Made by a program: the position numbers and the translations under genes | Origin: Otatea glauca | Taxonomy: Eukaryota; Streptophyta; Magnoliopsida; Poales; Poaceae | Direction: 5' to 3' | Assembly: GCA_036346275.1 (NCBI GenBank) | Contig: CM070720.1 | Coordinates: 13,989,278-14,053,277, forward strand | DNA length: 64,000 nt | Notes under the pieces: model-generated | What the model was told of the DNA's origin: nothing | What the model saw: the letters and a program-made list of their open reading frames with translations, nothing else | Databases searched by the model: none | In this document: positions 47,572 to 59,439 of the stretch, piece after piece | Position numbering within the stretch: the first letter of the stretch is position 1 | How the letters are laid out: each line of letters opens with the position of its first letter

Positions 47572-50500
47572 TGTGACATCCCAAAATTTGCTTTAAAATG
47601 ATTTTATTGGTTATTTGTCCATTTTATGTTTTTAGAATTTATTGGATTTATTTGAATTAACTTCAAATTAAGTATATTGGTCTTTTATTGAAAACTATTT
47701 AAATTTATGTAAAGTTAAAATAAAGTTTTACCAAAAATATTTTATCTGAGTTCAAAATGCCTTAAAGTATTTTTGAGATTTTTCTGGGATTTTTCATGAT
47801 AATTTTATTGCTTGAAACAAGTTAAATGATTTTTTGTAATTATTTTAAATCATAAATCCTTTTAAAAACACAGTGAGCGATGCGGGCGGCCCACTTTCAT
47901 GCAGCCCAAGTAGCCCGCGCAGCACATTTTCCGCCGAAACCCTAACCCTAAGAAAGCCCACCGTTGGATTGAGATCCAACGGTTGTGTTTCGCCGCGTCG
48001 CCGAATCGCTCTGGGCCGTTGGATGGAAGTCGCGTGGACGCTCGGGATGAGGCTGCGTCACCTCACCGTGTCACCGCCGGAGTCCGCCGCCACGGAACCA
48101 TCTTCGGCGTCCGCGCCGCGCACGCCTTCCCATGCGGTTATTTAAGGCGCCAACGCGGGCGCTGAAATCCTCACCTCGCACCGCTCGTCTGCTGCAATTC
48201 CGGAGCCCCGAGTCGCCGTCGTTCGCTCGTAGAAGCTCGCCGGAGTTGAAGCTTGTAGCCGCCATGGTTTTTGCCCGAGAACGTCGCCGATCCGCCGTCT
48301 TCCGCCGCTTTGGTCCCGGATCCGAGTTCGCCATGGTGCTTCGCGTCGACTCCTCTCCTTCTTTGCGTCGGAATCGCGCAAGAGCGCCGTCGGTCAGGCC
48401 ATCTTCTTCGCTGCCGGTGAAGTTCCGCCGCCGTGCTTCCATCGCCAGATCCGTAAGTTGTAGACCGTCGGATCAGATCTGAACCGCCAAGATTCCGCCG
48501 CGTCACGGTCAGCCGCGTCCGTTCGATTTGATCAAAACCCGTGGATGCACGCCGCGTGTTGAGCGTCGGTGCAGGCGGCGTTGCGACCAATCCGAGGGCT
48601 CCGCGTGTAAGGTGCAGAGGCCGAGGCACCATGAGCCATGTCCACCGTGAACCGGTGCAGGATGCTAGACCTGGTCCATGCGCCTAAGACGCGTGGCAAC
48701 ACCTGATTGGTCCGGGCTTTGGTGACATCAGCGTGACGCAGTAAATCGATTTTTCAATCTAAAAATAATTCAGTTAATTTCGATTTTCCAATTTGTGTAT
48801 TTTCTGTACTGATTCAAACTTCAAGAGGCTATAACTTTTGCATTTTAACTCGGATTTGAGTGATTCAAATTTCTAAAAATTTGTAAAATTGAGATATATT
48901 TAACATAGAATTTTATTTGATTTTTGGAGTTCATTTGTTCTCTTTTTTGGTATTTATTTGCTTTTCTCCTTCGGTACGTGTAGACGTTGCATTGTGCGAC
49001 GCTTCGGAGGAAGATCTAACAACTCAAGATCAAGTTCCATAACAAGATCAGAACCTATTCCAAGGCAAGTTGTGCTTTGATCATGTTGAACCTATGTTTA
49101 TACAAATGCTATATTGTTTTAATTTATTGCATAGTATCTCAAGTATACAATTGTTTCAATCTAAATTGGGATCTAGTTAATCTACCAAATTGATCTATAC
49201 CTTACCTTGCCATTGTATGCCATGATCTAATCGTCACCCTAGGATGGTTAACTAATAGTTGGTTAATATTGATAATCAACATGGGTTGGTTAGACCATTG
49301 TAGATTGCTTAGTCGTGCCACGTCATCACATGTACTTGAACTATCAATGATTAATATTGACTAGTGGAATATGGAATAATGATGTGAACTTGTGTGTCAT
49401 GTGAGGTCACACAATGAGATTGAGTTGCAGTGGTGAGTCATGTCACGCAACGATATTGATTTGTTGATAGCACGTGGTGCTTGGTAATCAACTTGGGTGA
49501 TAATCAGTTAGATTGGGGCAAGTGACAAGGGGCGAGTATGCGAAGGTGGGCCCGATGGGCAGAGGGTATGTGGATGTCTTGCCTTGATCACTATAAGGAC
49601 TTAACTTTGCAAGCCTTTGACCTGAGTCAATCATGCAACCACATGTTTGGAATGGGACAACCTAGCTGATTAATTTGTAAAGTCTAGATTTCGATACTGT
49701 CGAGGTGACTAGTGAGTTCCTATATTTTGGGGTAGACTCACATGGTGCAAGAGGGGGGCCCTGGATGTGGTAACCAGTCTCACCAGTGTTGAAACCTTAG
49801 CGAGCAGTACTGGGTCTAGGTGGAGCATTGTAAAGGCTTTGTTATAATCACTCGCCTTTGTGGTGTTTGGTTGTATCGTGTGGGTAAATTGTATAACCTC
49901 TGCAGAGTGTAAAACTGTTCGAATAGCCGTGCTCACGGAATTGAGCAATGCTCAGGAATTACAGTTAAGGGTTAGCTTAATTAAATGGAAAACTTGGTTG
50001 GGATGGCAGGATGTCATTGGAGTTGAAAATTGGTTTAGGATTGGAAACTTGGTTTACTTGAGGAACACTGAAACTATTATTTACTGTTATTTGTTTTACA
50101 ATCTTTATGATCTATTTATTGTATTTGTTCGTAAATGCTGCTTATTGCAAAATAGCCATGAAAGCCTATCCTTTGGAATAAGCCTTGCATATAGTTACAT
50201 AGAATTGCATTCTGTGCACAACTTGTTGAGTGCTTTAAGTACTCACCCTTTCCAACAACAATAATCAACAGTTGAAGAATCTATACCTGTGTTGGAGGAG
50301 GAGTTCCAGGAGGACACGAGTCATTAGGGTCCGTGCCTTGTCAGTTGCCTGTGGTGAACTGATGAGCTATCTACGTTTTCTACTTTTCGCTGCTTAATTC
50401 TTAGCTTATATTTCAAGTCTTGCCCTGTGTGGCTTAATAATGTAAGTTGGTCATAAGGTCATACACTTAGCTATATCAATAAATGGAGTATTATTCTATT

Positions 50501-50613
50501 ATCGTTGAGTATGATGTGATATGTACCCATGTTGAGCTGTGTGCACTAGCGTTGATCCTGGGACTGGTGCGGTAAACACAGTGGGTTCGAATCAGTGGAT
50601 TCGGGTCCTTACA
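47572..50613 (+). repeat. LTR4, 3042 bp, shared by internal-2 and internal-3
   Basis: Starts TGTGACATCCC and ends CTTACA. TATA-like TATTTAA at 48139-48145. It is the cleanest LTR of the array and shows the uninterrupted target (GCGCC near 48680) of the LTR-B insertion. The short frame MVFARERRRS (48264-48482) recurs as in the other LTRs. Confidence 0.95.
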
Positions 50614-50814
50614 GAGGTGGTATCAGATCATACTGACTGTAGGTCTTGACCCTAGATAGCATGGGAGTGTCCAAAACTATTTTCTAAAGAAATATCTAAA
50701 GTTGACTAATGAAACACTCTTGACTCTTCTTATAATCTACTTCTCGCCTTTGCTGAATTTACCGTTTTATTGCTGTTCGGATGGAGAACTTATTCAAGGT
50801 TCTTTGTGGAGCAG

Positions 50815-51582
50815 ATGCCGATCTTTCCGACTTTTGAGGAGTCAGCGGGTGGCTATGCTATGGAGTTGTGGAGAGTTCTTCAGACGCTTGGAGGGTTCTA
50901 TCGTCCACTTTACCAAGGAGGCAGCTGGTCAGTTAATGGTGTACACTGAGGATTTATTTGCAAGCTGATCATCTACGCTCGGGAGAACGAGGAAGCTAGC
51001 AGGCCGATCAACATTTCTGCAAGGAGGTTCTCGTACGTGGTTGCGATTCAGGAGGTTGCTCGACTTGCTCTTCGTCGTGTCTGCCGCGACTATGCCGACG
51101 AGCTTCACGACTCAGTGTTTCGACTTCACCCCTATATGCAAGCATGCCGACGCCGACGGATCGTGGGGGGTAAGTGTGCTACTGCAGTACACCTGACTGA
51201 GTTTGCTATCGCCCAGGAGGAGCATATGAGAGAGACTACTCAAGAGCTGGAGACAGTGTATGAGGCACTCAGAGTGATAGAGCAGGAGCTTGAGGAGACC
51301 CGTGCCGCAGCGATCGGAGTGACCACTGAGCTAGGAGAAGCCCTAGAGGAGGTTGAGGATCAGTTGGAGCGTGTGATCCAGGGAGCTCAGGAGCCAGTCG
51401 AGGAGACTGAGGAGGATCCAGAGGAGCGAGAGTGGGAGCCAGAGGAGCGTGAAGTTCCTGTTGCTGCGGAGGAGCCAGCAGTAGGTCATCAGATAGGTTT
51501 GCTCCTATGCCAGCCCACCCACCGGTGTATGCGCCGGGTCAGTCTCAGCCGGGGTGGCTGGATGAGTGAGAGTCAGTCTTAG
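50815..51582 (+). pseudogene. ORF0 of internal-3 (best copy)
   Basis: An extra gene before gag, as known in rice RIRE3 and RIRE8. It starts MPIFPTFEES at 50815, has an in-frame TGA at 50947-50949, and is then open to 51582. The N-terminal half includes KLIIYARENEEASRP and a region rich in Arg (RRFSYVVAIQEVARLALRR). The C-terminal half is a probable coiled coil followed by a very acidic stretch (repeats of PEEREWEPEERE). The role of ORF0 in these elements is not known. The same TGA in internal-2 shows that the defect predates the duplication, unless it is read through. Confidence 0.75.
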
Positions 51583-51847
51583 AGTTGTGTTGAGACTCGA
51601 GTTTTGAGTCGCATCTTTGAGTTAGTCCTTACCTTTTTAGTAGACGTTAAGGTTTCGTGTTTAGTTTGCTTCTTTGTATTGCTGAGTGTGCAGTATGTGT
51701 TGCAGAGCTTGTAGGCTTTTGTAAGCAACCATACCAAGAATAAATAAAGAATTATTTTAGTTGGGTTTAACCTGTTTCCCCACCTTAGAAATTCTCACAT
51801 CTTATCTATGCTACATCTACCTTTCCTAACCCAAAGACAATCAACAG

Positions 51848-54800
51848 ATGGTAAATACTCGTGGAAACAACGGTGCTTCAGGACGTGGACTGCGCCAGAA
51901 TGACAACCCCAATGATGGAGGCCATCCTCAATCACCACCGCCAGAGGACATGCAGAATCTGGGAGCGTTTCTCGCCGCGCAGACTCAACTGATGCAGACC
52001 ATGATGTAACAGATGACTAACGTGGCTGCAAATAACAACAATCATGTGAACCAGAACAACAATGGTGGACCGCGGTCGTACTCCAAGCTTTCAGATTTTA
52101 TGAGGACTCGGTCGCCAACCTTTTCAGGAAATGTTAATCCCTTGGAAGCCGATGACTGGCTTAGGACCGTTGAGAGGAAGCTTCATATCACTCAATGTGA
52201 GGGTAATGAGAAGGTACTCTACGCCTCTCATCAATTGGAAGGAACAGCCGCAGAATGGTGGGAAAACTATTGTGCCGCGCATGAAGCCCCGCAGGAGATC
52301 ACATGGGATGAGTTTACTACTGCTTTCCGCCAATACCATGTTCCAGAGGGAATGATGGATCTCAAGAAGGACGAATTCAGAGCTCTGAAGCAAGGAGGCC
52401 AGCCGTGGCGAATACCTAAACAAGTTTACTCGGCTAGCCGCTATACCCACGAAGGCGTAGCGACAGATAAAGCTAAGCGATCCGCTTCATGAAGGGACTA
52501 AATTCCGGACTGCAAGTGGGGCTGATCACCCACAATTTTTCGGACTTTCAGGAATTGATTAATAAGGCATTGATTCTAGAAGACAAGCGCAAAGAGCTGG
52601 GTGAAAACCGTAAGCGCTTGATGACCAATCAGGGTGGACGTCCCAACCACCTACGTTTGAGAATGTCACCGCAGTAGTTTGCCAGATTCCAACCATCAGT
52701 TGTAAACAAGGCATCAACCCCTGCACCCCGCCCTACTAATCAGAATTTTCAGACGCTAGCACAGGGCAGTAATGCACCAGGAGGGAGTCAGTAGTTGACA
52801 GTCAAGAGATGCTACACATGTAATGAGCCAGGGCATTTCTCTAATAGGTGTCCACAGAAGGGAGGCATCACGCCAGTGCGTTTTAACTTGGGATCAACAC
52901 CTGCCAAGGCACCGGCGTCAGGAGGAAATCGTGCGCCAGGTCAAGCTGGAGCAACCCCTCAATCAACCACACGTGGAAGGATCAACCACATCACTGCAGA
53001 TGGAGCTCATGAGGCTACGGACGTCGTATTGGGTAAGTTCCTGGTTAACTCAGTACCTGCCACAGTTTTATTTGATTCTGGAGCTTTGCATTCGTTCGTT
53101 TCTCAAAGTTTTGCAACCAAGAATGGATTCAATGTCGTAAATCTTAAGTGCGTGCTACTAGTCCAAGCCCGGGATCGAGCTTAGATCTAGCCTTGGGTGC
53201 GTGGGAGTTAAGTTGCTTATGGATGGGATAGAATTTCTAGCAAATCTTATCTTGATAGATCGCAATCCTAGATGTTATCCTTGGAGCGGATTGGATGTCC
53301 AAACATAGAGCTATTTTGGATTGTGGCGAAGGATCATTATCATTGGAAAGCCCTAAGGGCAAGAAGGTAGAATTCGAAGCGACCATGATTCGTAATGGAC
53401 GATTAGTAGTCAACGATGTGCAAGCCATCAACATAGAAAGGGTGCTAGTAGTCGTGAATACCGGACGTGTTCCTAGAAGATTTGCTAGGAATGCCGCCAG
53501 ATCGCGACATCGAGTTTGTTATTGAGTTAGCGCTAGGGACAGCACCGATATCAAAGAGACCTTATCGGATGCCTACCGATAAGTTGGTAGAAATGAAAAA
53601 GCAGATTGAGGAACTGGTAGAGAAGGGTTTTATCAGACCAAGTTCGTCACCATGGGGAGCGCCAGTTTTGTTTGTCCCGAAGAAAGACGGAAGTCTTAGG
53701 ATGTGTATTGATTATCGAGCACTCAATGAAGTAACAATCAAAAATAAGTACCCATTGCCCAGGATCGACGATTTATTTGATCAGTTAAGGGGAGCGGGAG
53801 TTTTCTCTAAAATAGATCTTCGTTCTGGATACCATCAGTTGAAGATCCGAGTGGAGGATGTGCCTAAGACTGCGTTCTCTACGCGATATGGACACTATGA
53901 GTTCACAGTAATGTCATTTAGATTGACTAATGCCCCTGCATATTTCATGAACATGATGAATAAGGTTTTCATGGAATCCCTGGATAAGTTTGTTGTAGTC
54001 TTTATAGACGATATCCTAATTTTCTCGAAGACAGAGGAAGAGCATGCGGAGCATTTGAGGACGGTCTTGGAGAGGTTGCGAGAACATCGGCTGTACGCTA
54101 AGTTCAGCAAGTGTGAGTTTTGGAAGGAGAAGGTTGAATTTCTGGGTCATGTAATGACTACTAAATGAGTTGCAGTTGACCCAAGCAAAGTGGATGCAAT
54201 GTTGCATTGGGAGCAACCGAAGTCTGTTACTCAGATTCGTAGTTTCCTGGAGATGGCAGGATATTACCATCGATTCATAGAAGGATTCTCAATGATTGCC
54301 AAACCCCTTACACAGTTGTTGAACAAAGAAAATAAGTTTGCATGGACGCCAGAGTGCGAAAAGAGTTTTATGGAACTGAAGAAGCATCTAACGACAGCCC
54401 CAGTGTTAGTATTGCCGAATGTGCAGAATAGCTTTGATATTTATTGTGATGCTTCAAAGCAAGGTCTGGGATGCATGTTGATGCAAAATGGCAAAGCCAT
54501 GGCTTATGTGTCAAAGCGATTAAGGCCACATGAAGAGAATAATCCGACGCATGATTTGGAGCTATTGCCGTAGTGCATGCCTTGAAAATATGGCGTCATT
54601 ATCTTATAGGGAACAGATGTGAGATATATACAGACCACAAGAGCCTGAAGTACATATTCACTCAAGCAGATCTTAATATGAGGCAACGAAGGTGGCTAGA
54701 GTTAATTAAGGATTATAATGTAGAATTCATTATCACCTGGAAAAGCTAATGTGTTAGCGGATGCTCTGAGTCGAAAGAGCCATAGTGAGAATACGCTAAC

Positions 54801-55640
54801 GACGGATGATCAACCAGAGCTATGTAAAGAATTTCAGAAGTTAAAGTTGGAAGTAGTCCCACAAGGAGTTGTAGCTGCTCTCGAAGTAAAGCCAACACTT
54901 GAGGATCAGATAAGAGAAGGCCAAAAAGATGATGAGAAAATCACTAAGATCAAGTCAAAGAAAGAGGAAGGCTTAGCCGTGGATTTCACCTTGGATGAGC
55001 AAGGAACCATGTTCTTCAACGGTCGAATTTGTGTGCCGAATAAAAAGGAGCTGAAGCAACTGATTCTTGAGGAAGCTCACGATTCTAAGTACTCGATTCA
55101 TCCAGGAAGTGCTAAAATGTATCAAGATTTGAGGGAGAGATTCTGGTGGCCTAATATGAAGCGTGAGGTGGCTGAGCACGTTGCTCTATGCGATGTATGT
55201 CAGAGAGTAAAAGCCATGCATCAAAGACCTGCTGGTTTGTTACAACCGTTGAAAATTCCTGAATGGAAGTGGGAGGAAATCGGTATGGATTTTATCACCG
55301 GTTTACCTAAGACTCAGAGAGGATATGATTCAATTTGGGTTATTGTGGATCGGTTGACCAAGGTCGCTCACTTCATTCCAGTAAAGACCACCTACTCAGG
55401 AGACCGTTTGGCAGAGTTGTATATGTCAAGGATTGTGTGTTTGCATGGAGTGCCGAAGAAGATAGTCTCGGATAGAGGTACGCAATTCACCTCAAGGTTT
55501 TGGGATAAATTGCATGAAGCTATGGGGACTCGATTGAACTTTAGTACAGCGTATCATCCGCAGACAGATGGGCAGACCGAAAGGGTTAATCAGATCCTAG
55601 AAGATATGCTGAGAGCCTGCGCATTGGTTTATACTACATC
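51848..55640 (+). pseudogene. gag-pol of internal-3, truncated in integrase
   Basis: Best gag of the array: start at 51848, stop at 52007-52009, then open from 52013 to 52492 (FSGNVNPLEADDWLRTVERK region; a frameshift near 52405). CCHC knuckle at 52808-52850, protease near 53070, a damaged stretch 53165-53460, then RT open 53467-54168 with FIDDILIFS and the shared TGA at 54166-54168. RNase H 54190-54573, break near 54570-54745, then integrase open from 54751 with both halves of the zinc motif (CDVCQRV) and all three catalytic positions. At 55641 the sequence jumps into LTR-B, so the integrase C-terminus and chromodomain are missing. Confidence 0.9.
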
Positions 55641-56707
55641 ATGTGGATGTCTTGCCTTGATCACACTAAGGACTTAACCTTGCAAGCCTTTGACCTGAGC
55701 CAATCATGCAACCACATGTTGTAATGGGACAGCCTAGCTGATTAATTTGTAATGTCTTAACTTGGTACTATCATTGGTGGTGTGAGTTCCCGAGTTATGG
55801 TGTAATTCACATGGCGCAAGAGGGGGGCCCTGGTTGTGGTTTTCAGACCCACCAGTGTTGAAACCTTAACGGGTAGTACTGGATTAAGCCAGAGCATTGT
55901 AAAGGCTTTGTCATGATCTCTCCGCCGACACACCAAAGGAAGTGTGTTAAACCGGAAGGCACCAAGAGACGATCATGTCACGTGGGTAAAGTGCATAATC
56001 TCTGCAGAGTGTGAAACTATTTGGATAGCCGTGCTCGCGGTAGTGAGCAATGCTCGGGAATTACAGTTAAGGGTTAGCTTAATTAAAATGAACAACTTGG
56101 TTGGGATGGCGGAATGCCATATGGAAGATGGAACTTGATTTAGGTTGGAAACTTGGTTTACTTGAGAAATGCTGAATCTATCTATTATTGTTATTTGTTT
56201 TACCGTCTTTACAATCTATTTATTGTATTTGTTCGTAAACGCTGCTTTGTTGCAAAATACCCATGATAGCTTATCCTTTGGAATAAGCCTTGCATATAGT
56301 TACATAGAATTGCATTCTGTGCACAACTTGTTGAGTGCTTTAAGTACTCACCCTTGCCAACAATAACCTCACCAGTTGAAGAGTCTACATCAATACTGGA
56401 GAAAAGATTCCAGGAGGAGACGAATGTTTAGGGCGCAAGCCTTGTCAGTTGCCTGTGGTATACTGAGGGGTTGTCTACGTTTTCATTCTGCTGCCGTTTA
56501 ATATATTGTTCAGCCTTGCGAGGCATAGTCATGTAAGTGGACCATAAGGTCATTCAACTAGTAGTATGTATCATATGATGTCTTTCATAATATTTTCGCT
56601 ATGTATGATTGTGGTATTTACTTATGTTGAGCCTGTGTGCACTAGCGTGATCCTGGACTAGTGCAGTATACACAGAGGGTCCGGATTTGCATATTCGGGT
56701 CCCGACA
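55641..56707 (+). repeat. LTR-B tail fused to integrase
   Basis: From the shared ATG at 55641-55643 the sequence matches LTR-B from 30142 to its end (GGGTCCCGACA). It is followed by GCGCC and the second part of the array LTR, exactly as at 31191. It therefore derives from the same nested insertion as 28041-31190 and not from a second one. The junction has 3 bp of shared sequence. Confidence 0.9.
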
Positions 56708-58640
56708 GCGCCTAAGACGCGTGGTAGCACCTGATTGGTCCGGGCTTTGGTGACATCAGCGTGACGCAGTAAATCGATTTTTCAATCTAAAAATAATTCA
56801 GTTAATTTCGATTTTCCAATTTGTTTATTTTTAGTATTGATTCAAACTTCAAGAGGCTATAACTTTTGCATTTTAACTCGGATTTGAGTGATTCAAATTT
56901 CTAAAAAATTTTAAAATTGAGATATATTTAATGGTGAATTTTATTTGATTTTGGGAGTTCATTTGTTCTCTGTTTTGTTATTTATTTGCTTTTCTCCTTC
57001 GGTACGTGTAGACGTTGAATTGTGCGACGCTTCGGAGGAAGATCCAACAACTCAAGATCAAGTTCCAGAACAAGATCAGAACCTATTCCAAGGCAAGTTC
57101 TGCTTTGATCATGTTGAACCTATGTTTATACAAATGCTATATTGTTTTACTTTATTGCATAGTATTTCAAGTATACAATTGTTTCAATCTAAATTGGGAT
57201 CTAGTTAATCTATCAAATTGATCTATACCCTACCTTGCCATTATATGCCATGATCTAATTGTCACCCTAAGATGGTTAACTAATAGTTGGTTAATATTGA
57301 TAATCAACATGGGTTGGTTAGACCGTTGTAGATTGCTTAGTCGTGCCACGTCATCACATTTACTTGAACTATCAATGATTAATCTTGACTAATGGAATAT
57401 GGAATAATGATGTGAACTTGTGTGTCATGTGAGGTCACACAATGAGATTGAGTTGTAGTGGCGAGTAATGTCACGCAACGATATTGATTTGTTGATAGCA
57501 CGTGGTGCTTGGTAATCAACTTGGGTGATAATCAGTTAGATTGGGGCAAGTGACAAGGGGCGAGTATGCCAAGGTGGGCCCGATGGGCAGAGGGTATGTG
57601 GATGTCTTTCCTTGATCACTCTAAGGACTTAACCTTGCAAGCCTTTGACCTGAGTCAATCATGCAACCATATGTCTGGAATGGGTCAGCCTAGCTGATTA
57701 ATTTGTAAAGTCTAGATTTCGATACTGTCGAGGTGACTAGTGAGTTCCTGTATTTTAGGGTAGACTCACATGGCGCAAGAGGGGGGCCCTGGATGTGGTA
57801 ACCAGCCCCACCAGTGTTGAAACCTTAGCGAGCAGTACTGGGTCTAGGTGGAGCATTGTAAAGGCTTTGTTATAATCACTCGCCTTTGTGATGTTTGGTT
57901 GTATCGTGTGGGTAAAGTGCATAACCTCTGCAGAGTGTAAAACTGTTCGAATAGCCATGCTCACGGAATTGAGCAATGCTCGGGAATTACAGTTAAGGGT
58001 TAGCTTAATTAAATGGAAAACTTGGTTGGGATGGCAGGATGCCATGCGAGTTGAAAATTGGCTTAGGATTGGAAACTTGGTTTACTTGAGGAACACTGAA
58101 ACTATTCTTTACTGTTATTTGTTTTACAATCTTTGTGATCTATTTATTGTATTTGTTCGAAAATGTTGCTTATTGCAAAATAGCCATTGAGAGCCTATCC
58201 TTTGGAATAAGCCTTGCATATAGTTACATAGAATTGCATTCTGTGCACAACTTGTTGAGTGCTTTAAGTACTCACCCTTTCCAACAACAATAATCAATAG
58301 TTGAAGAATCTACACCTGTGTTGGAGGAGGAGTTCCAGGAGGACATGAGTCATTAGGGTCCGAGCCTTGTCAGTTGCCTGTGGTGAACTGATGAGCTATC
58401 TACGTTTTCTACTTTCCACTGCTTAATTCTTAGCTTATATTTCAAGTCTTGCCCTGTGTGGCTTAATAATGTAAGTTGGTCATAAGGTCATACACTTAGC
58501 TATATCAATAAATGGAGTATTATTCTATTATCGTTGAGTATGATGTGATATGTACCCATGTTGAGTGTGTGCACTAGCGTTGATCACGGGGTAGTGCGGT
58601 AAACACAGTGGGTTCGAATCAGTGGATTCGGGTCCTTACA
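56708..58640 (+). repeat. LTR5, second part only
   Basis: Matches 31191-33112 and the corresponding parts of LTR3 and LTR4, ending CTTACA before a primer site at 58645. The first part and most of its LTR-B are lost in the deletion that joined it to internal-3. Confidence 0.9.
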
Positions 58641-58889
58641 GAGGTGGTATCAGATCATACTGACTGTAGGTCTTGACCCTAGATAGCATGGGAGTGTCCA
58701 AAACTATTTTCTAAAGAAATATCTAAAGTTGACTAATGAAACACTCTTGACTCTTCTTATAATCTACTTCTCGCCTTTGCTGAATTTACCGTTTTATTGC
58801 TGTTCGGATGGAGAACTTATTCAAGGTTCTTTGTGGAGCAGATGCCGATCGTTCCGACTTTTGAGGAGTCAGCGGGTGGCTATGCTATG
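58641..58889 (+). repeat. Internal-4 stub
   Basis: Primer site and leader of a further internal copy, reaching just into the start of ORF0 (atgccgatc near 58841). At TATG (58886-58889) it joins the last 90 bp of an LTR; TATG occurs in both partners. Confidence 0.85.
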
Positions 58890-58979
58890 TACCCATGTTG
58901 AGCTGTGTGCAATAACGTTGATCCTGGGACTGGTGCGGTAAATACAGTGGGTTCGAATCAGTGGATTCGGGTCCTTACA
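58890..58979 (+). repeat. LTR6 tail, right end of the array
   Basis: The last 90 bp of the LTR, ending CTTACA at 58979, directly followed by AATAG (58980-58984), the right target duplication. It differs at several bases from all other copies (GTGCAATAACG, AAATACAG), as expected for the old outer LTR. Confidence 0.9.
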
Positions 58980-59023
58980 AATAGCATTGTAAGCTAATTC
59001 GAAATCAACAATTTCGAAAGAGA

Positions 59024-59284
59024 TTAACTCGTTATGAAATTATTGTCATCTCCGAAAGTGACAGGCAATACAATCTGTCCTATTAGAGTTACCGATAGAC
59101 TAGGTACAATCCCAAAAAATGGATTTGTCACAAGTCGGATCTTAGAACTAGGAATTTGCATTTCATCTAAGGTATGAATAAAAAACAAATCTAAAGAACT
59201 TCCCCCATCCACCAAAACTCTTCCTACTTTGCAATTACTAATTGTAGGAGAAACTACCAATGGAAGTTTATGAGGGATACACAT
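59024..59284 (-). pseudogene. Protease of the second Tat-type element
   Basis: Open frame of 86 codons with the aspartic protease motif LVDGGSSLDLFF near 59215-59180. The following part (FFGIVPSLSVTLIGQIVLPV) is typical of grass gypsy proteases. Its sense continues into the array insertion site; the next residues of the domain lie on the far side at 26503 and below. A stop ends this frame at 59024, about 40 bp before the insertion. Confidence 0.85.
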
Positions 59285-59439
59285 ATCTTTTGGGCAATCG
59301 TTTTCGTTGAAGGTGATAGCGACGTTTGACCACTTTGGGTAGTTTGGCTTTCCTGGGCGGGTGTCAACGTTGTTAACCTCCCTCCAAGTAGATTTAAAAT
59401 GCCTTTTCGAATCATACGCAGGTGATCCTCCGAAGATAA

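Larger units (their letters stand above)
26509..58979 (+). mobile_element. Tandem array of a Tekay/Del-type chromovirus, 32.5 kb, one target duplication
   Basis: Order: LTR1 stub (26509-26542), internal-0 remnant, LTR2 (26920-33112 with a nested LTR), internal-1, LTR3 (38820-41846), internal-2, LTR4 (47572-50613), internal-3 to 55640, LTR5 remnant (55641-58640), internal-4 stub to 58889, LTR6 tail to 58979. The repeat period is about 8.75 kb (8752 bp from LTR3 to LTR4). Neighbouring internal regions share a single LTR and no target duplication separates them. The family is Tekay/Del by its 3-kb LTRs, iMet-type primer site, extra ORF0 before gag (as in rice RIRE3 and RIRE8) and C-terminal chromodomain. 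Unequal recombination between LTRs of one insertion explains the structure. Confidence 0.9.
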
